From Paludibacteraceae bacterium (GTDB taxonomy: Bacteria > Bacteroidota > Bacteroidia > Bacteroidales > Paludibacteraceae): a stretch of DNA of 64,000 nucleotides. Positions 34,471 to 43,915 of this stretch are shown here, piece by piece. The DNA is taken from positions 124,001-188,000 of the forward strand of contig JAFSPA010000006.1 in the NCBI GenBank assembly GCA_017443145.1, written 5' to 3'. The notes beneath the pieces are model-generated. The model was not told where the DNA came from. It searched no databases and saw only the letters and a program-made list of their open reading frames with translations. A program made the translations under genes and the position numbers. Each line of letters begins with the position of its first letter. Position 1 is the first letter of the stretch.

Positions 34471-36945
34471 ATGAGAAAGATTCTTCTTTTATCCGTTTCG
34501 CTGCTTTTGGCAGTCACAACGGTTTTTGCGGAGCGCGTGTCGCAAGAAGATGCCGCGTTAGTCGCAAAGAACTTCCTAAATCCGACTTCGGTCTCGGGCG
34601 TTAAGAAAGCCCCGGCACGTCCAATGGTGCTCAAAGCAGCCGCAGCGGAGGATAATCAGTTTTATGTGTACGAGAACGCGAGTGGTGAAGGCTGGGTGAT
34701 GGTTGCTGCCGATGACGCTATCACGCCTATTTTGGCTTACTCCAAGACGGGTTCTTTCCGCACAGACAATATGCCGCGTAACATGCAGCATTGGGTGAAC
34801 AACTACAACCAGTTCATCAAACGTGTAGTCGATGACGGCGCTGTGGCGAGTGAGGAAGCCCAAGCACAGTGGAAACAACTCCGCAAAGGTTTACCCGACG
34901 ACCCGGCAGGCAATGTGGTTGTTGGCCCGTTGGTTAAGACGACCTGGGACCAAGGTGCGCCTTTTGATCTCCTGACTCCTGGCACAGGTACTTGGGGAAA
35001 CGGAACAAAAGCAGCTACGGGTTGCGTGGCTACCGCTATGGCACAGGTCATGAATTACTGGAAATGGCCTGTCAAAGGTGTCGGTTCACACTCCTATACG
35101 CCTTTGAATCCGAATACCTGTAAGTCACAAACCAAATATGGTGAACAATCGGCGGACTTCGGCAACACCACGTATGATTGGGCAAACATGCTTAATGCTT
35201 ATACCGATGAAGATGGAGAGGAATTGCCTGGTCTAACTACTGCACAAAAGAATGCGGTCGCCACATTGATGTACCACTGCGGTGTGGCTACAGAAATGAT
35301 GTATGGAGATAAAGAATGGGGAGGGTCCGGAACCTATACCGGCAACTATGGTTCATGGTCGGAAAGTGACAATGCGCAGAATGCGTTGTACAACTACTTC
35401 AATTACAAAAAAGCCACGAGTTATGTGCGGTCTGGATATGAATACGAAGGCACTGTCTATTATGATGCGTGGAACGATGACGACTGGACTGCTATGGTGA
35501 AAGCCGAATTGGCCAATAACCACCCTATTATGTACGGCGGTGCCGGCGATGAGGGAGGACATAGTTTTATCTGCGACGGCTATGATGACCAGAATTACTT
35601 CCACTTCAACTGGGGCTGGTCCGGCCAAAATGACGGTTGGTATAAATTAGATAATCTTGTTCCCGGTTCCGGTGGTGCTGGTGGTGGCAGTTTTGCTTTT
35701 AATGAGGATCAAGACGTGATTATCGGTATTGTGCCGAACAGAACTGACTATCCGAAAGTAACCATCACATGGTCCGTCAAAGGTGAGACTACTACGACGG
35801 AGTTCACCCAGGAAGATCCGTTGGTATTACCCGCTAATCCTGCCGACTGCTCCGCGGACAAAGTGTTCGTAGGATGGACGGAAAGCAGTTCGGTTACCGG
35901 AGACAAACCTGCTGACCTCTTTACTTCAGCTACAGGAAAAGTCGTAACCACTGCCAAAACATACTACGCAGTCTTTGCAACCAAGATAGAAGGTGGTGGA
36001 ACATCTATTGAAAAAGCTACTTCTATTGCTGTGGGAGATAAGGTGATTCTTGTCTACGAAACCGATTCAAAAGAGCTAAGCGGTATATCCTCTACCTCTA
36101 CTAAATATGGACTTGGTCAGGATTATACAGATACTCCTACCGGTGTTTTCCCACTTGACGTGGTTCAAGGTAATAAAACCGGCACCTTCGCGCTGATGAA
36201 TGGTAGCAATTACCTCAGTTGGACAAGTGGTAATAGTTTGACAACGACAGGATCGCTTACGGATAATTCGTCTTGGAACATTTCCTTCTCAAGCGGTGAT
36301 GCGGTTATTAAAAATAGCTCTGACGAAACCCGTTCTATTCGTTGGAATAGTTCAAGTCCTCGTTTTGCTTGCTATACTGGCGGACAAAAGGCTGTGCAAC
36401 TATATAAAATGGGTAGCGGCGCTTCCTACTCTAACTACTCTACCTCTTGCGGCGAAGTGCCTCAACCTTGCGCTTTGACAGATATCACGCTCAATACCGA
36501 TAACGTGAAGAAAGACTTCTTTGTCGGCGATGCTTTTACTTCTGCCGGTTTGGTAGTTACAGCTGCTTATAGCAACTGCGAAAACAAAGTCGTAACGCCG
36601 GTCAGCATCTCAACTCCGGAGATGTCAACTGTCGGAACAAAGACTGTTACCGTTACCTACACCGAGAACGCTGTCACCAAAACAAAAGACTATACCATTA
36701 CTGTGGCGGAGAAACCAGTAGTCGTTACCTATACCGTTAAATGGCATTCGTGCGATGGCGTCAAAGAGGTTGTTTATAACAAAGGCGCTGCACTCGTCTT
36801 CCCGACAACACCGACTCCTAATGCCGGCAAAACATTCTACGGCTGGATAACGGACGAATACTACACCGGCGCTACTGCTCCAGCAATCATCTCTGCAGGT
36901 ACTCCGGTTAATGCTGACGCTGATTACTATGCTGTATATGAATAA
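34471..36945 (+). CDS. secreted C10 (streptopain-like) cysteine protease
   Basis: An 824-residue protein. The signal peptide is MRKILLLSVSLLLAVTTVFA; an inhibitory prodomain of the Spi type follows to about residue 150. The C10 catalytic domain has the nucleophile Cys185 in ATGCVATAMAQVMNYW and His364 in GGHSFICDGYDD, then NYFHFNWGWSG. After it come a beta-rich region, an Ig-like domain of the bacterial Ig (Big_3-like) type (about 670-745), and a InlB/Listeria-type B repeat (VKWHSCDGVKEVVYNKG ... TFYGWITDE) at the end. It secretes across the envelope and may degrade host or substrate proteins. The T9SS-like tail seen in neighbours is not evident here. ATG at 34471 is chosen over the TTG at 34441. 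Confidence 0.9.
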   Translation: MRKILLLSVSLLLAVTTVFAERVSQEDAALVAKNFLNPTSVSGVKKAPARPMVLKAAAAEDNQFYVYENASGEGWVMVAADDAITPILAYSKTGSFRTDNMPRNMQHWVNNYNQFIKRVVDDGAVASEEAQAQWKQLRKGLPDDPAGNVVVGPLVKTTWDQGAPFDLLTPGTGTWGNGTKAATGCVATAMAQVMNYWKWPVKGVGSHSYTPLNPNTCKSQTKYGEQSADFGNTTYDWANMLNAYTDEDGEELPGLTTAQKNAVATLMYHCGVATEMMYGDKEWGGSGTYTGNYGSWSESDNAQNALYNYFNYKKATSYVRSGYEYEGTVYYDAWNDDDWTAMVKAELANNHPIMYGGAGDEGGHSFICDGYDDQNYFHFNWGWSGQNDGWYKLDNLVPGSGGAGGGSFAFNEDQDVIIGIVPNRTDYPKVTITWSVKGETTTTEFTQEDPLVLPANPADCSADKVFVGWTESSSVTGDKPADLFTSATGKVVTTAKTYYAVFATKIEGGGTSIEKATSIAVGDKVILVYETDSKELSGISSTSTKYGLGQDYTDTPTGVFPLDVVQGNKTGTFALMNGSNYLSWTSGNSLTTTGSLTDNSSWNISFSSGDAVIKNSSDETRSIRWNSSSPRFACYTGGQKAVQLYKMGSGASYSNYSTSCGEVPQPCALTDITLNTDNVKKDFFVGDAFTSAGLVVTAAYSNCENKVVTPVSISTPEMSTVGTKTVTVTYTENAVTKTKDYTITVAEKPVVVTYTVKWHSCDGVKEVVYNKGAALVFPTTPTPNAGKTFYGWITDEYYTGATAPAIISAGTPVNADADYYAVYE

Positions 36946-36981
36946 GCACAATTGATTTAAGCAATGTTTAACTAATTAAAA

Positions 36982-38358
36982 ATGAAGATTATGAAGAAAT
37001 CAATTATCGTGCTCCTTGCAGCACTCGTAACAATAAACACATGGGCAGTTGATGTTGCATACTACAACAGCCTCGACGGCAAAAGCGGTTCCTCTTTACG
37101 CGAAGCCGTGACGTCCCTCACCTTCACCAAACATACCACACAAATGGGGTATAACTGGGTGTTTGAAGATATTGATATTGTGGATGGCGTAGTATTGGAT
37201 ATGTATTCTACATGTTCATGGACTAGTGCCCAACAGGGCAAGAGTTATAGCGGCATCTGTGACGGTTACAACCGCGAACATACGGTGCCGCAATCTTTCT
37301 TCAAAGAGAAAATGCCACAAAAAGGAGACCGTCACCATCTGTTCCTGACAGACGGACAGGTGAATAACGTGCGCTCCAATTATCCGTTTGGCGAGACGAG
37401 TGCCACCAATTCATGGTCGGGCTACGATAATGGCGATAAAGCATTGGGTAAATTTGGTACTGCAAGTTACGCTTACTCTTCCTCTCAAAAAGTGTATGAG
37501 CCGGACGACCAATACAAAGGTGATATCGCCCGTGCTATTCTGTATATGGTTGTTCGCTATGCCACGAAAAGCGAGTGTCGCGTAGGCTCTGGTACGCAGA
37601 ACGACTATCCGGTTACCTCTTGGGGTGGTGGTATGTTTAGCAGCAGTTTGAGTGAGAACTACGGCTTGTCTGATGCTGCCAAACAGACGTTCCTCAAATG
37701 GCATCGTGCGGATCCTGTTTCAAAGAAAGAAATTGATCGTAATAATGGCGTTGAAGCTAAACAAGGTAACCGTAATCCGTTTGTTGATTATCCTTGCCTG
37801 GTGGAATATCTCTGGGGTGATCATGCAGGAGAATCGTTCGCTTTAGCAAATATGACTCCTTCTTTCGCCCCCGGTTGGGACGGAGGTAGCGGTTGCTCCG
37901 GTTCGGCTCCTGTTTGCACCAAACTGGCGACTCCGGACGTAACAGCTATTGCCGGAGACGAACAAATCTCGCTCTCTTGGACGGCTATCGATGGAGCCGC
38001 TTCTTATAGCGTAACCATTAGCAACTGCAAAGGATTTACTACTGAATGTCTTGACGAACCGATTATCGGCGCTGTCACGACTTCCGGCGGTATCTGCACA
38101 TGCGTCATCTCCGGACTGGTTAACAACCTGACGTACACCACTTCCGTCAAAGCGATCGCTTCCGACTCTTCTTGCGACAGCGATATCGACCAAGACCAAG
38201 TAACTCCGTCAGCCGAAGGACCACATACCGCTATCGAACAAGCAACACAACAGAACGTTCAATACGGTGAGACTGCACGCAAAATTATTTACCACGGCGT
38301 ACTCTACATCCTACGCGGCGAACATATCTATGACGTAACAGGTCGATTAGTAAAATAA
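36982..38358 (+). CDS. secreted endonuclease I with Fn3 domain and T9SS-like tail
   Basis: A 458-residue secreted nuclease. The signal peptide is MKKSIIVLLAALVTINTWA. The endonuclease I (EndA/NucM) domain has YYNSLDGKSGSSL and CDGYNREHTVPQSFF (His-Asn active-site region). It continues with GDRHHLFLTDGQVNNVRSN and a late WHRADPVSKKEIDRN, at about residues 25-275. A fibronectin-III-like domain follows (about 300-400). The C-terminal ~30 residues (RKIIYHGVLYILRGEHIYD then VTGRLVK) resemble a T9SS sorting tail shared with the LRR protein at 61065. Probably degrades DNA outside the cell. ATG at 36982 or 36991. Confidence 0.92.
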   Translation: MKIMKKSIIVLLAALVTINTWAVDVAYYNSLDGKSGSSLREAVTSLTFTKHTTQMGYNWVFEDIDIVDGVVLDMYSTCSWTSAQQGKSYSGICDGYNREHTVPQSFFKEKMPQKGDRHHLFLTDGQVNNVRSNYPFGETSATNSWSGYDNGDKALGKFGTASYAYSSSQKVYEPDDQYKGDIARAILYMVVRYATKSECRVGSGTQNDYPVTSWGGGMFSSSLSENYGLSDAAKQTFLKWHRADPVSKKEIDRNNGVEAKQGNRNPFVDYPCLVEYLWGDHAGESFALANMTPSFAPGWDGGSGCSGSAPVCTKLATPDVTAIAGDEQISLSWTAIDGAASYSVTISNCKGFTTECLDEPIIGAVTTSGGICTCVISGLVNNLTYTTSVKAIASDSSCDSDIDQDQVTPSAEGPHTAIEQATQQNVQYGETARKIIYHGVLYILRGEHIYDVTGRLVK

Positions 38359-38370
38359 AATAACACCACA

Positions 38371-39999
38371 ATGAAAAAACTACTTTTACCGGTATTAGTA
38401 CTCTTCGCTTTCGGGGCTTGCTATGCGCAATCTTTTGAGGAGTACAAGAAACAGCAACGTGCTGAGTATAAACAGTACAAGTCGGAACAACAAAAAGCCT
38501 TCGACGAGTTCCGTAAGAAAGTCAACGACGAGTATGCTGACTTCATGAAGCATGCTTGGGAACCAATGGAAGCGCAACCGGCCGTTGAACCGGTAAAAGA
38601 GAAAGTGGTGCCGCCGGTAGTATACAAAGAGCCGGAACCCGAACCGCAGCCGAAAGACGAGGTGAAACCTGATCCCCAACAGGATGCCAAGTCAGATAAA
38701 CCGGATCCCAAACAGGATGTGGCGGTGAAGCAGGATACAGCCAAAAAAGAAGAGCCTATTCAACGCGCCGACCCATTGACCAAACTGCAAGGCGGACAGG
38801 ACCAAATCAAGTCCAAACCGATTGCTATTCAGCCGGTAGTAATTGTTTTGCCGAAACCGACTCCGGCACCAGATCCTATTGTGCCGAATGTGGAGCCTAC
38901 CGAAGATCCAACATCCGGAATATCGGTTCGCTTCTATGGAACAGCGATAAAGATTAACTTCCCCGAGCCGGATAAGTTCAAGCTCAAGAGTTTAGACGAA
39001 GACGCCTTGTCCGATGCATGGAAAGAGTTGTCGGGTGATGCGTATAACGTGACACTGAAAGATGCACTCAATGCGCGCAAGAAATACCAGCTGTGTGATT
39101 GGGCCTATGTAGAACTGCTGCAACAAGTGACTGAGAAACAATACGGCGTTAGCAACGAGGCGGTGTTCATGCAAGATTATCTGCTCACCCAATCGGGTTA
39201 TCGCGTACGTCTCGGAGCGTCGGAGACGAAGTTATACCTGTTGGTTGCGAGCCAATACGACCTGTTCAATCGCTCGTACTTCACCATTGACGGCATTAAG
39301 TTCTATGCCGCAGCAGGTAAAGTGAGTGGACTGAAAGTGTGCAAGGCGCCATTCGAGAACGAGAAGACCTTGTCCATGCAGATTGCTCAGCCACAGAAGC
39401 TCACCAATGCTGCATCGGACGAACGTACACTTACTTCCAAACGAGGCGTGACAGCTAAGTCCAAAGTGAACAAGAACGATATCAACTTCTTCGACAAATA
39501 TCCGGAAGCTTGTATCGGTGGTGACGGTACAACCAAATGGGCTGTATATGCCAATACCCCACTCTCGTCGGAGATTAAGCAGTCACTCTATCCACAACTC
39601 AAGGCTACCACCGATAAGCTTGGCGAGAAAGAAGCAGTAGGAGCCATCCTCAACTGGGTGCAGACAGCGTTTAAGTACGAGTACGACGATAAGGTATGGG
39701 GTCACGACCGCGTCTTCTTTGCCGAAGAGACACTTTATTACCCTGCTTGCGACTGCGAGGACCGTTCGATTCTGTTCTCTCGTCTGGTACGCGACATCTT
39801 AGGTCTGGACGTAGTACTGCTGTACTATCCCGGCCACCTCGCTACGGCAGTACATTTCACACAACCCGTTAAAGGCGATTATCTGACCTATAAAGGCAAA
39901 GATTATGTGGTTTGCGACCCGACGTATATCAACGCCGGCGTAGGACGTACGATGCCGGGTATGGATAACCAAAAAGCAAAAGTGATTGCTCTCCAGTAG
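38371..39999 (+). CDS. secreted protein with coiled N-terminus and transglutaminase-like domain
   Basis: A 542-residue protein. A signal peptide (MKKLLLPVLVLFAFGACYAQ) is followed by a charged helix (EEYKKQQRAEYKQYKSEQQ), a Pro/Lys/Glu-rich linker (about 66-165) and a C-terminal half ending in a transglutaminase-like fold. Its probable active site is Cys460/Cys462 in YPACDCEDRSILFSRLVRD, then LLYYPGHLATAV and VVCDPTYINAGVG (candidate Cys-His-Asp). The domain could be a peptidase or crosslinker. It precedes a small membrane protein gene that begins just after its stop. I do not recognise a named family beyond the transglutaminase-like core. Confidence 0.8.
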   Translation: MKKLLLPVLVLFAFGACYAQSFEEYKKQQRAEYKQYKSEQQKAFDEFRKKVNDEYADFMKHAWEPMEAQPAVEPVKEKVVPPVVYKEPEPEPQPKDEVKPDPQQDAKSDKPDPKQDVAVKQDTAKKEEPIQRADPLTKLQGGQDQIKSKPIAIQPVVIVLPKPTPAPDPIVPNVEPTEDPTSGISVRFYGTAIKINFPEPDKFKLKSLDEDALSDAWKELSGDAYNVTLKDALNARKKYQLCDWAYVELLQQVTEKQYGVSNEAVFMQDYLLTQSGYRVRLGASETKLYLLVASQYDLFNRSYFTIDGIKFYAAAGKVSGLKVCKAPFENEKTLSMQIAQPQKLTNAASDERTLTSKRGVTAKSKVNKNDINFFDKYPEACIGGDGTTKWAVYANTPLSSEIKQSLYPQLKATTDKLGEKEAVGAILNWVQTAFKYEYDDKVWGHDRVFFAEETLYYPACDCEDRSILFSRLVRDILGLDVVLLYYPGHLATAVHFTQPVKGDYLTYKGKDYVVCDPTYINAGVGRTMPGMDNQKAKVIALQ

Positions 40000-40000
40000 T

Positions 40001-40636
40001 ATGAAGAAAGCCATTTGGACCATAGTTATTCTGTTGCTGTTAGGTGCTGCAGGTTATGCGGCATACTACTTTTATGGCAACGAGATAGCGGCTTTGGCGA
40101 AAGAGTATTTGGGCATAGAGATTCCTCAGCCGGAGACTCCGGAACCGGAATCGCCGCCTGTGATAACCGTCGAGCCGATGAAACCGAAAGTTCCAACACC
40201 GGTAGTGAAAGATACACTCAAGCCACAAGAAAACAAACAGGATGACCTGATGACTAATGAGTTAGTCTATTTCGAAGGCGAAGAGGAGCAAGATGGACTC
40301 ACAGATGAAGATGAGATGTTACTCGGCAAATGGCAGAGTCTGGAGAACGAACAATGGTATCGTGTCTACACGGACGAAGAAGCCGAAGACGGATACTACT
40401 GGGGGTACGAGTGGGACGAGAGCGAAGATGTGACCGAAGCAGACCTGAAGAAACACGGTAACGGCTGGTTCATGTGGAAGAAACGCGGTTCGAAAGTGCT
40501 GGAACTGGCAACGGCAGACAACGAGGGACAACTCATTCCACGGCCATACACGATTACTAAACTCTTCTACACGGAGATGGTTTTTAAAGAGGCGAACTCC
40601 GGCAAGAAGCGTAGCTTCCAAAAAGCGAACGATTAA
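40001..40636 (+). CDS. membrane-anchored protein with acidic C-terminal domain
   Basis: A 211-residue protein: an N-terminal transmembrane segment (MKKAIWTIVILLLLGAAGYA), a Pro/Glu linker, and a C-terminal domain of about 100 residues (LLGKWQSLENEQWYRVYTDE ... GNGWFMWKKRG). The LLGKW start resembles small lipocalin-like stress-sensing domains in Bacteroidetes, but the match is weak. It directly follows the transglutaminase-like gene, so the two may work together. The ATG at 40001 is the best start. Confidence 0.7.
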   Translation: MKKAIWTIVILLLLGAAGYAAYYFYGNEIAALAKEYLGIEIPQPETPEPESPPVITVEPMKPKVPTPVVKDTLKPQENKQDDLMTNELVYFEGEEEQDGLTDEDEMLLGKWQSLENEQWYRVYTDEEAEDGYYWGYEWDESEDVTEADLKKHGNGWFMWKKRGSKVLELATADNEGQLIPRPYTITKLFYTEMVFKEANSGKKRSFQKAND

Positions 40637-40638
40637 GC

Positions 40639-41925
40639 ATGCAAGAATTTAAGATGATAGCCAAGACCTTCAAAGGACTGGAGGAAGTTTTGGCAGGAGA
40701 ATTAGTTGAATTAGGTGCAAATAATGTGCAATTAGAACGGCGCGCTGTTTCCTTCACGGGAGACAAGCGCCTTCTGTATATGGCCAATTTCTTTTTGCGT
40801 ACCGCTTCGCGCGTATTGGTGCCAATATTGACATTCAAGGCAAAGGATGCGGACGAGGTGTATGAGAACGTGAAGGCAATTGATTGGTCCAAATACATGA
40901 CGCTACAGACCGGCTTTCAGATTGATGCTACCGTCTATTCGGAGACGTTTCGTCACTCGCGCTATGTGACCTACCGCGTGAAGGATGCGATTGTCGATTG
41001 GTGGAACGAACGGGAAGGGAAACGGCCGAATGTCAAACTGTCTGACCCGGATCTGTTCCTCAATGTTCATATCGCGAACGAGACGGTAACGCTGTCGCTC
41101 GATAGTTCGGGTGAGAGTCTGCATAAACGCGGCTATCGTGTGGCGAATACAGAAGCACCTATTAACGAGGCACTGGCAGCGGGTATGCTGCTGATGGCAG
41201 GATGGAAAGGTGAAACGGATTTCTATGATCCAATGTGCGGATCGGGCACGCTGCTTATCGAAGCGGCATTGATTGCACAGAATATCGCGCCGGGAATCTT
41301 CCGCAAGAGTTTTGCGTTCGAGAAATGGGCAGACTTCGATAAGGACTTGTTCGAAGACATATACAACGACGACTCGTTAGAACGACCGTTTGCTCATCAT
41401 ATCTACGGTTCCGATGCTTCGTTCTACGCCGTACAACAGGCTTTGAAGAATATCAAGTCGGCAGGCCAGCAACGATGCATTGACGTAAAACAGATTCGCC
41501 TACAGGAGATTAAGCGCGAAGAGCAGAAACCGGCTTTGATAATGGTTAATCCACCTTATGGCGAACGATTGGCACAGGATAAGGATGTGATGCGACTCTA
41601 TGGCGATATGGGTACTGCCTTTAAGCATCAGTTTGCAGGTTCTACGGCTTGGGTGATATCGTCGAACGAGGATGCACTCAAGTGTATCGGACTCAAGCCA
41701 AGCAAGCGAATTAAGCTCTTGAACGGTGAGTTAGAGTGCTGGTTCAATAAGTACGAATTATTCGCCGGAGAACGGAAGGAGTTCGTAAAGAAGTCAGGTT
41801 CGAGTCATAGTGGAGTCAGGAGGGAGAACCTATCAGGAACCTATCAGAAACCTATGAGGAACCTATCGCGTCCGGTGGATAATAGGAGGAAAGGTGATGG
41901 AAGAGATATTAATAAGCGAATATGA
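40639..41925 (+). CDS. 23S rRNA methyltransferase, RlmL N-terminal type (THUMP)
   Basis: A 428-residue SAM-dependent RNA methyltransferase. A THUMP-like RNA-binding domain (about residues 40-155) precedes the Rossmann methyltransferase: FYDPMCGSGTLLIEAALIAQ (SAM loop) and the catalytic IMVNPPYGERLAQD. It corresponds to the m2G-forming half of RlmL; the RlmK half is absent, as often in Bacteroidetes. The last 40 residues contain an 11-bp tandem repeat and end 29 bases inside queA. Family is firm; the exact target guanine is not visible. Confidence 0.9.
   Translation: MQEFKMIAKTFKGLEEVLAGELVELGANNVQLERRAVSFTGDKRLLYMANFFLRTASRVLVPILTFKAKDADEVYENVKAIDWSKYMTLQTGFQIDATVYSETFRHSRYVTYRVKDAIVDWWNEREGKRPNVKLSDPDLFLNVHIANETVTLSLDSSGESLHKRGYRVANTEAPINEALAAGMLLMAGWKGETDFYDPMCGSGTLLIEAALIAQNIAPGIFRKSFAFEKWADFDKDLFEDIYNDDSLERPFAHHIYGSDASFYAVQQALKNIKSAGQQRCIDVKQIRLQEIKREEQKPALIMVNPPYGERLAQDKDVMRLYGDMGTAFKHQFAGSTAWVISSNEDALKCIGLKPSKRIKLLNGELECWFNKYELFAGERKEFVKKSGSSHSGVRRENLSGTYQKPMRNLSRPVDNRRKGDGRDINKRI
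41826..41869. repeat. 11-bp tandem repeat array inside the rlmL-like gene
   Basis: Four units: GAACCTATCAG twice, AAACCTATGAG, GAACCTATCGC. They encode RENLSGTYQKPMRNLSRP at the C-terminus, 28 bases before the queA start. The unit length is not a multiple of three. Confidence 0.9.
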
Positions 41926-43057
41926 TTATCCGTTGACGGATGAGCGGATAGCTAAGTATCCGCTGGCAGAGCGTGATCACTCGAAGTTGCTGGTTTATCG
42001 TGACGGCAAAGTGAGTGAGGACGTGTTTTATCGTGTCGGGGATTATATTGCTAAGGGTTCGCTCCTTGTGTATAATAACACACGCGTGATACCCGCGCGT
42101 TTGGTGTTTCATAAGGACAGTGGTGCGCGGATAGAGATTTTCTGTCTTGAGCCACTGGCGCCGCGGGATTATCAGTTGGCTCTTTCCGGAACAACCGGTT
42201 GCACGTGGAAGTGCATGATTGGCAACTTGAAGAAGTGGAAGTCTGGCGTGTTGAGTAATGGTATTTTGCATGCTGAACGACTTTCGACGACGGGTAACAC
42301 GCATGAGGTGCGGTTCAGTTGGGAAGATGCGACTATGAGTTTTGCGCAGCTGTTGGATGCCCAAGGAGAGTTGCCTATTCCACCCTATTTGAACCGTCCG
42401 ACAGAAGAAAGCGATAAGACAACTTATCAGACCGTTTACAGTAAGATTAAGGGTTCTGTGGCTGCTCCTACGGCGGGATTGCATTTTACGGAGAAAGTGC
42501 TGGACGACTTGCGGCAACGCGGTATTCAGACCACGGAATTGACGTTGCACGTCGGAGCAGGAACCTTTCAGCCGGTGAAGACGGAGGATGCGAATAAGCA
42601 CACGATGCACACGGAGATTATTGCTGTTCCGCGCAAGGCGATTGAAGATGTGCTCGCGAATTTAGGACATGTTGTGGCAGTGGGTACAACGAGTATGCGG
42701 ACATTGGAAAGTCTGTATTTTATCGGTGCCACAAGAGAGTTGAGTGTTCCGCAATTTGCGCCGTACGAGCACGATTATACCATCTCGACGGAAGAGGCGC
42801 TGCGCAATATCTTGGCGTATCTTGACGAGACGAAACAGGACACTTTGCACGCCGAGACGCAGATCATGATACGTCCGGGATATAGGTTTCACGTAGTGGA
42901 CCAACTGATAACCAATTTCCATCAGCCGAAATCAACCTTACTGTTGTTAGTAAGCGCTTTTGTCGGAGGTGATTGGAAGACGATATACGACTATGCGATG
43001 AGCCATAATTTTCGATTCCTGAGTTATGGTGACAGCAGTATTTTGACGCGAAAATGA
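41897..43057 (+). CDS. queA: S-adenosylmethionine:tRNA ribosyltransferase-isomerase QueA
   Basis: A 386-residue enzyme that adds epoxyqueuosine's cyclopentane ring to preQ1 in tRNA. The N-terminus EYDYPLTDERIAKYPLAERDHSKLL is diagnostic, with YNNTRVIPARL, SVAAPTAGLHFTEKVL and HVGAGTFQPV, then INFHQPKSTLLLLVSAFVG-type NFHQPKSTLLLLVSAF. The ATG at 41897 is chosen because TAGGAGGAAAG lies just before it; the GTG at 41894 is also in frame. It overlaps the rlmL-like gene and shares ATGA with tatD. Confidence 0.97.
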   Translation: MEEILISEYDYPLTDERIAKYPLAERDHSKLLVYRDGKVSEDVFYRVGDYIAKGSLLVYNNTRVIPARLVFHKDSGARIEIFCLEPLAPRDYQLALSGTTGCTWKCMIGNLKKWKSGVLSNGILHAERLSTTGNTHEVRFSWEDATMSFAQLLDAQGELPIPPYLNRPTEESDKTTYQTVYSKIKGSVAAPTAGLHFTEKVLDDLRQRGIQTTELTLHVGAGTFQPVKTEDANKHTMHTEIIAVPRKAIEDVLANLGHVVAVGTTSMRTLESLYFIGATRELSVPQFAPYEHDYTISTEEALRNILAYLDETKQDTLHAETQIMIRPGYRFHVVDQLITNFHQPKSTLLLLVSAFVGGDWKTIYDYAMSHNFRFLSYGDSSILTRK

Positions 43058-43812
43058 TTGATACCCACGCACATATAGACGATCCGCAATACCAAGATGA
43101 CTTGGATGCTTTTATTGCGCAACAAAAGGCCGAAGGTGTGGAGTTGATTTTAGTGCCTGGCGTTGATGCTACCACTATTCAGCCCGTTTTGGACGTGTGC
43201 GGGAAGTATCCGGACTATCTGCTGCCCGGAATAGGATTGCATCCTGAAAACGTACGGGAAGATTGGCGTGAGCAGCTGGCAGCCATTCACGCTTCGCTGG
43301 AGAATACTAACTATATCGCGATTGGCGAAATTGGGCTCGATTATCACTTTGACACGACCTTTAAGGCAGAGCAACAGGAAGCACTCCGGATACAATTAGG
43401 ATGGGCTATTGCAAGGAACTTGCCGGTGATGATTCACAGCCGCGACGCGACGGAAGATTGCCTTAATATACTGCGCGAGTTTCCCGGTCTGCGAGGAGTA
43501 ATGCATTGTTATAGCGGCAGTAACGAAACGGCAAAGCAGATAATCAAGATGGGACTCTATCTGGGTATCGGCGGTGTGATTACGTTCAAGAATGCCAAAC
43601 TGCGGGATAACTTAAAGGGCATCCCTTTGGAGCGGATAGTATTGGAGACAGATGCGCCTTATATGGCACCTGTACCGTATCGGGGACAACGGAACGAAAG
43701 TCGCTGGATGCGGTATGTGGCTGATGTGCTTGCGGATGTTTATCACACGACTTTTGAGCAAATAGATACCGTGACGACGTCGAATGCAAAGACACTTTTC
43801 GGTCTAAAATAA
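43054..43812 (+). CDS. TatD family metal-dependent hydrolase
   Basis: A 252-residue TIM-barrel hydrolase with metal ligands visible in MIDTHAHIDDPQYQDD, IGEIGLDYHFD, MIHSRDATEDCL and GVMHCYSGS, and the late ETDAPYMAP. TatD proteins are DNases or deoxyaminoacyl hydrolases. It shares ATGA with queA and closes the plus-strand run. TatD and YcfH/YabD-type paralogues cannot be told apart here. Confidence 0.93.
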   Translation: MIDTHAHIDDPQYQDDLDAFIAQQKAEGVELILVPGVDATTIQPVLDVCGKYPDYLLPGIGLHPENVREDWREQLAAIHASLENTNYIAIGEIGLDYHFDTTFKAEQQEALRIQLGWAIARNLPVMIHSRDATEDCLNILREFPGLRGVMHCYSGSNETAKQIIKMGLYLGIGGVITFKNAKLRDNLKGIPLERIVLETDAPYMAPVPYRGQRNESRWMRYVADVLADVYHTTFEQIDTVTTSNAKTLFGLK

Positions 43813-43860
43813 CAGAAAATGACATAAAAACAGATAAATTTGCATTTTTTTGCAAAAATA

Positions 43861-43892
43861 TTTGTCTATGTCGTTTTTTTTGTGTAATTTTG
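43861..43892 (+). promoter_or_regulatory. promoter of tRNA-Ser
   Basis: TTTG (43861-43864), 20-base spacer, TAATTTTG (43885-43892), 23 bases before the tRNA 5' end. Confidence 0.75.
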
Positions 43893-43915
43893 CAAGCCGT
43901 TTCGATGGAAGCGAA

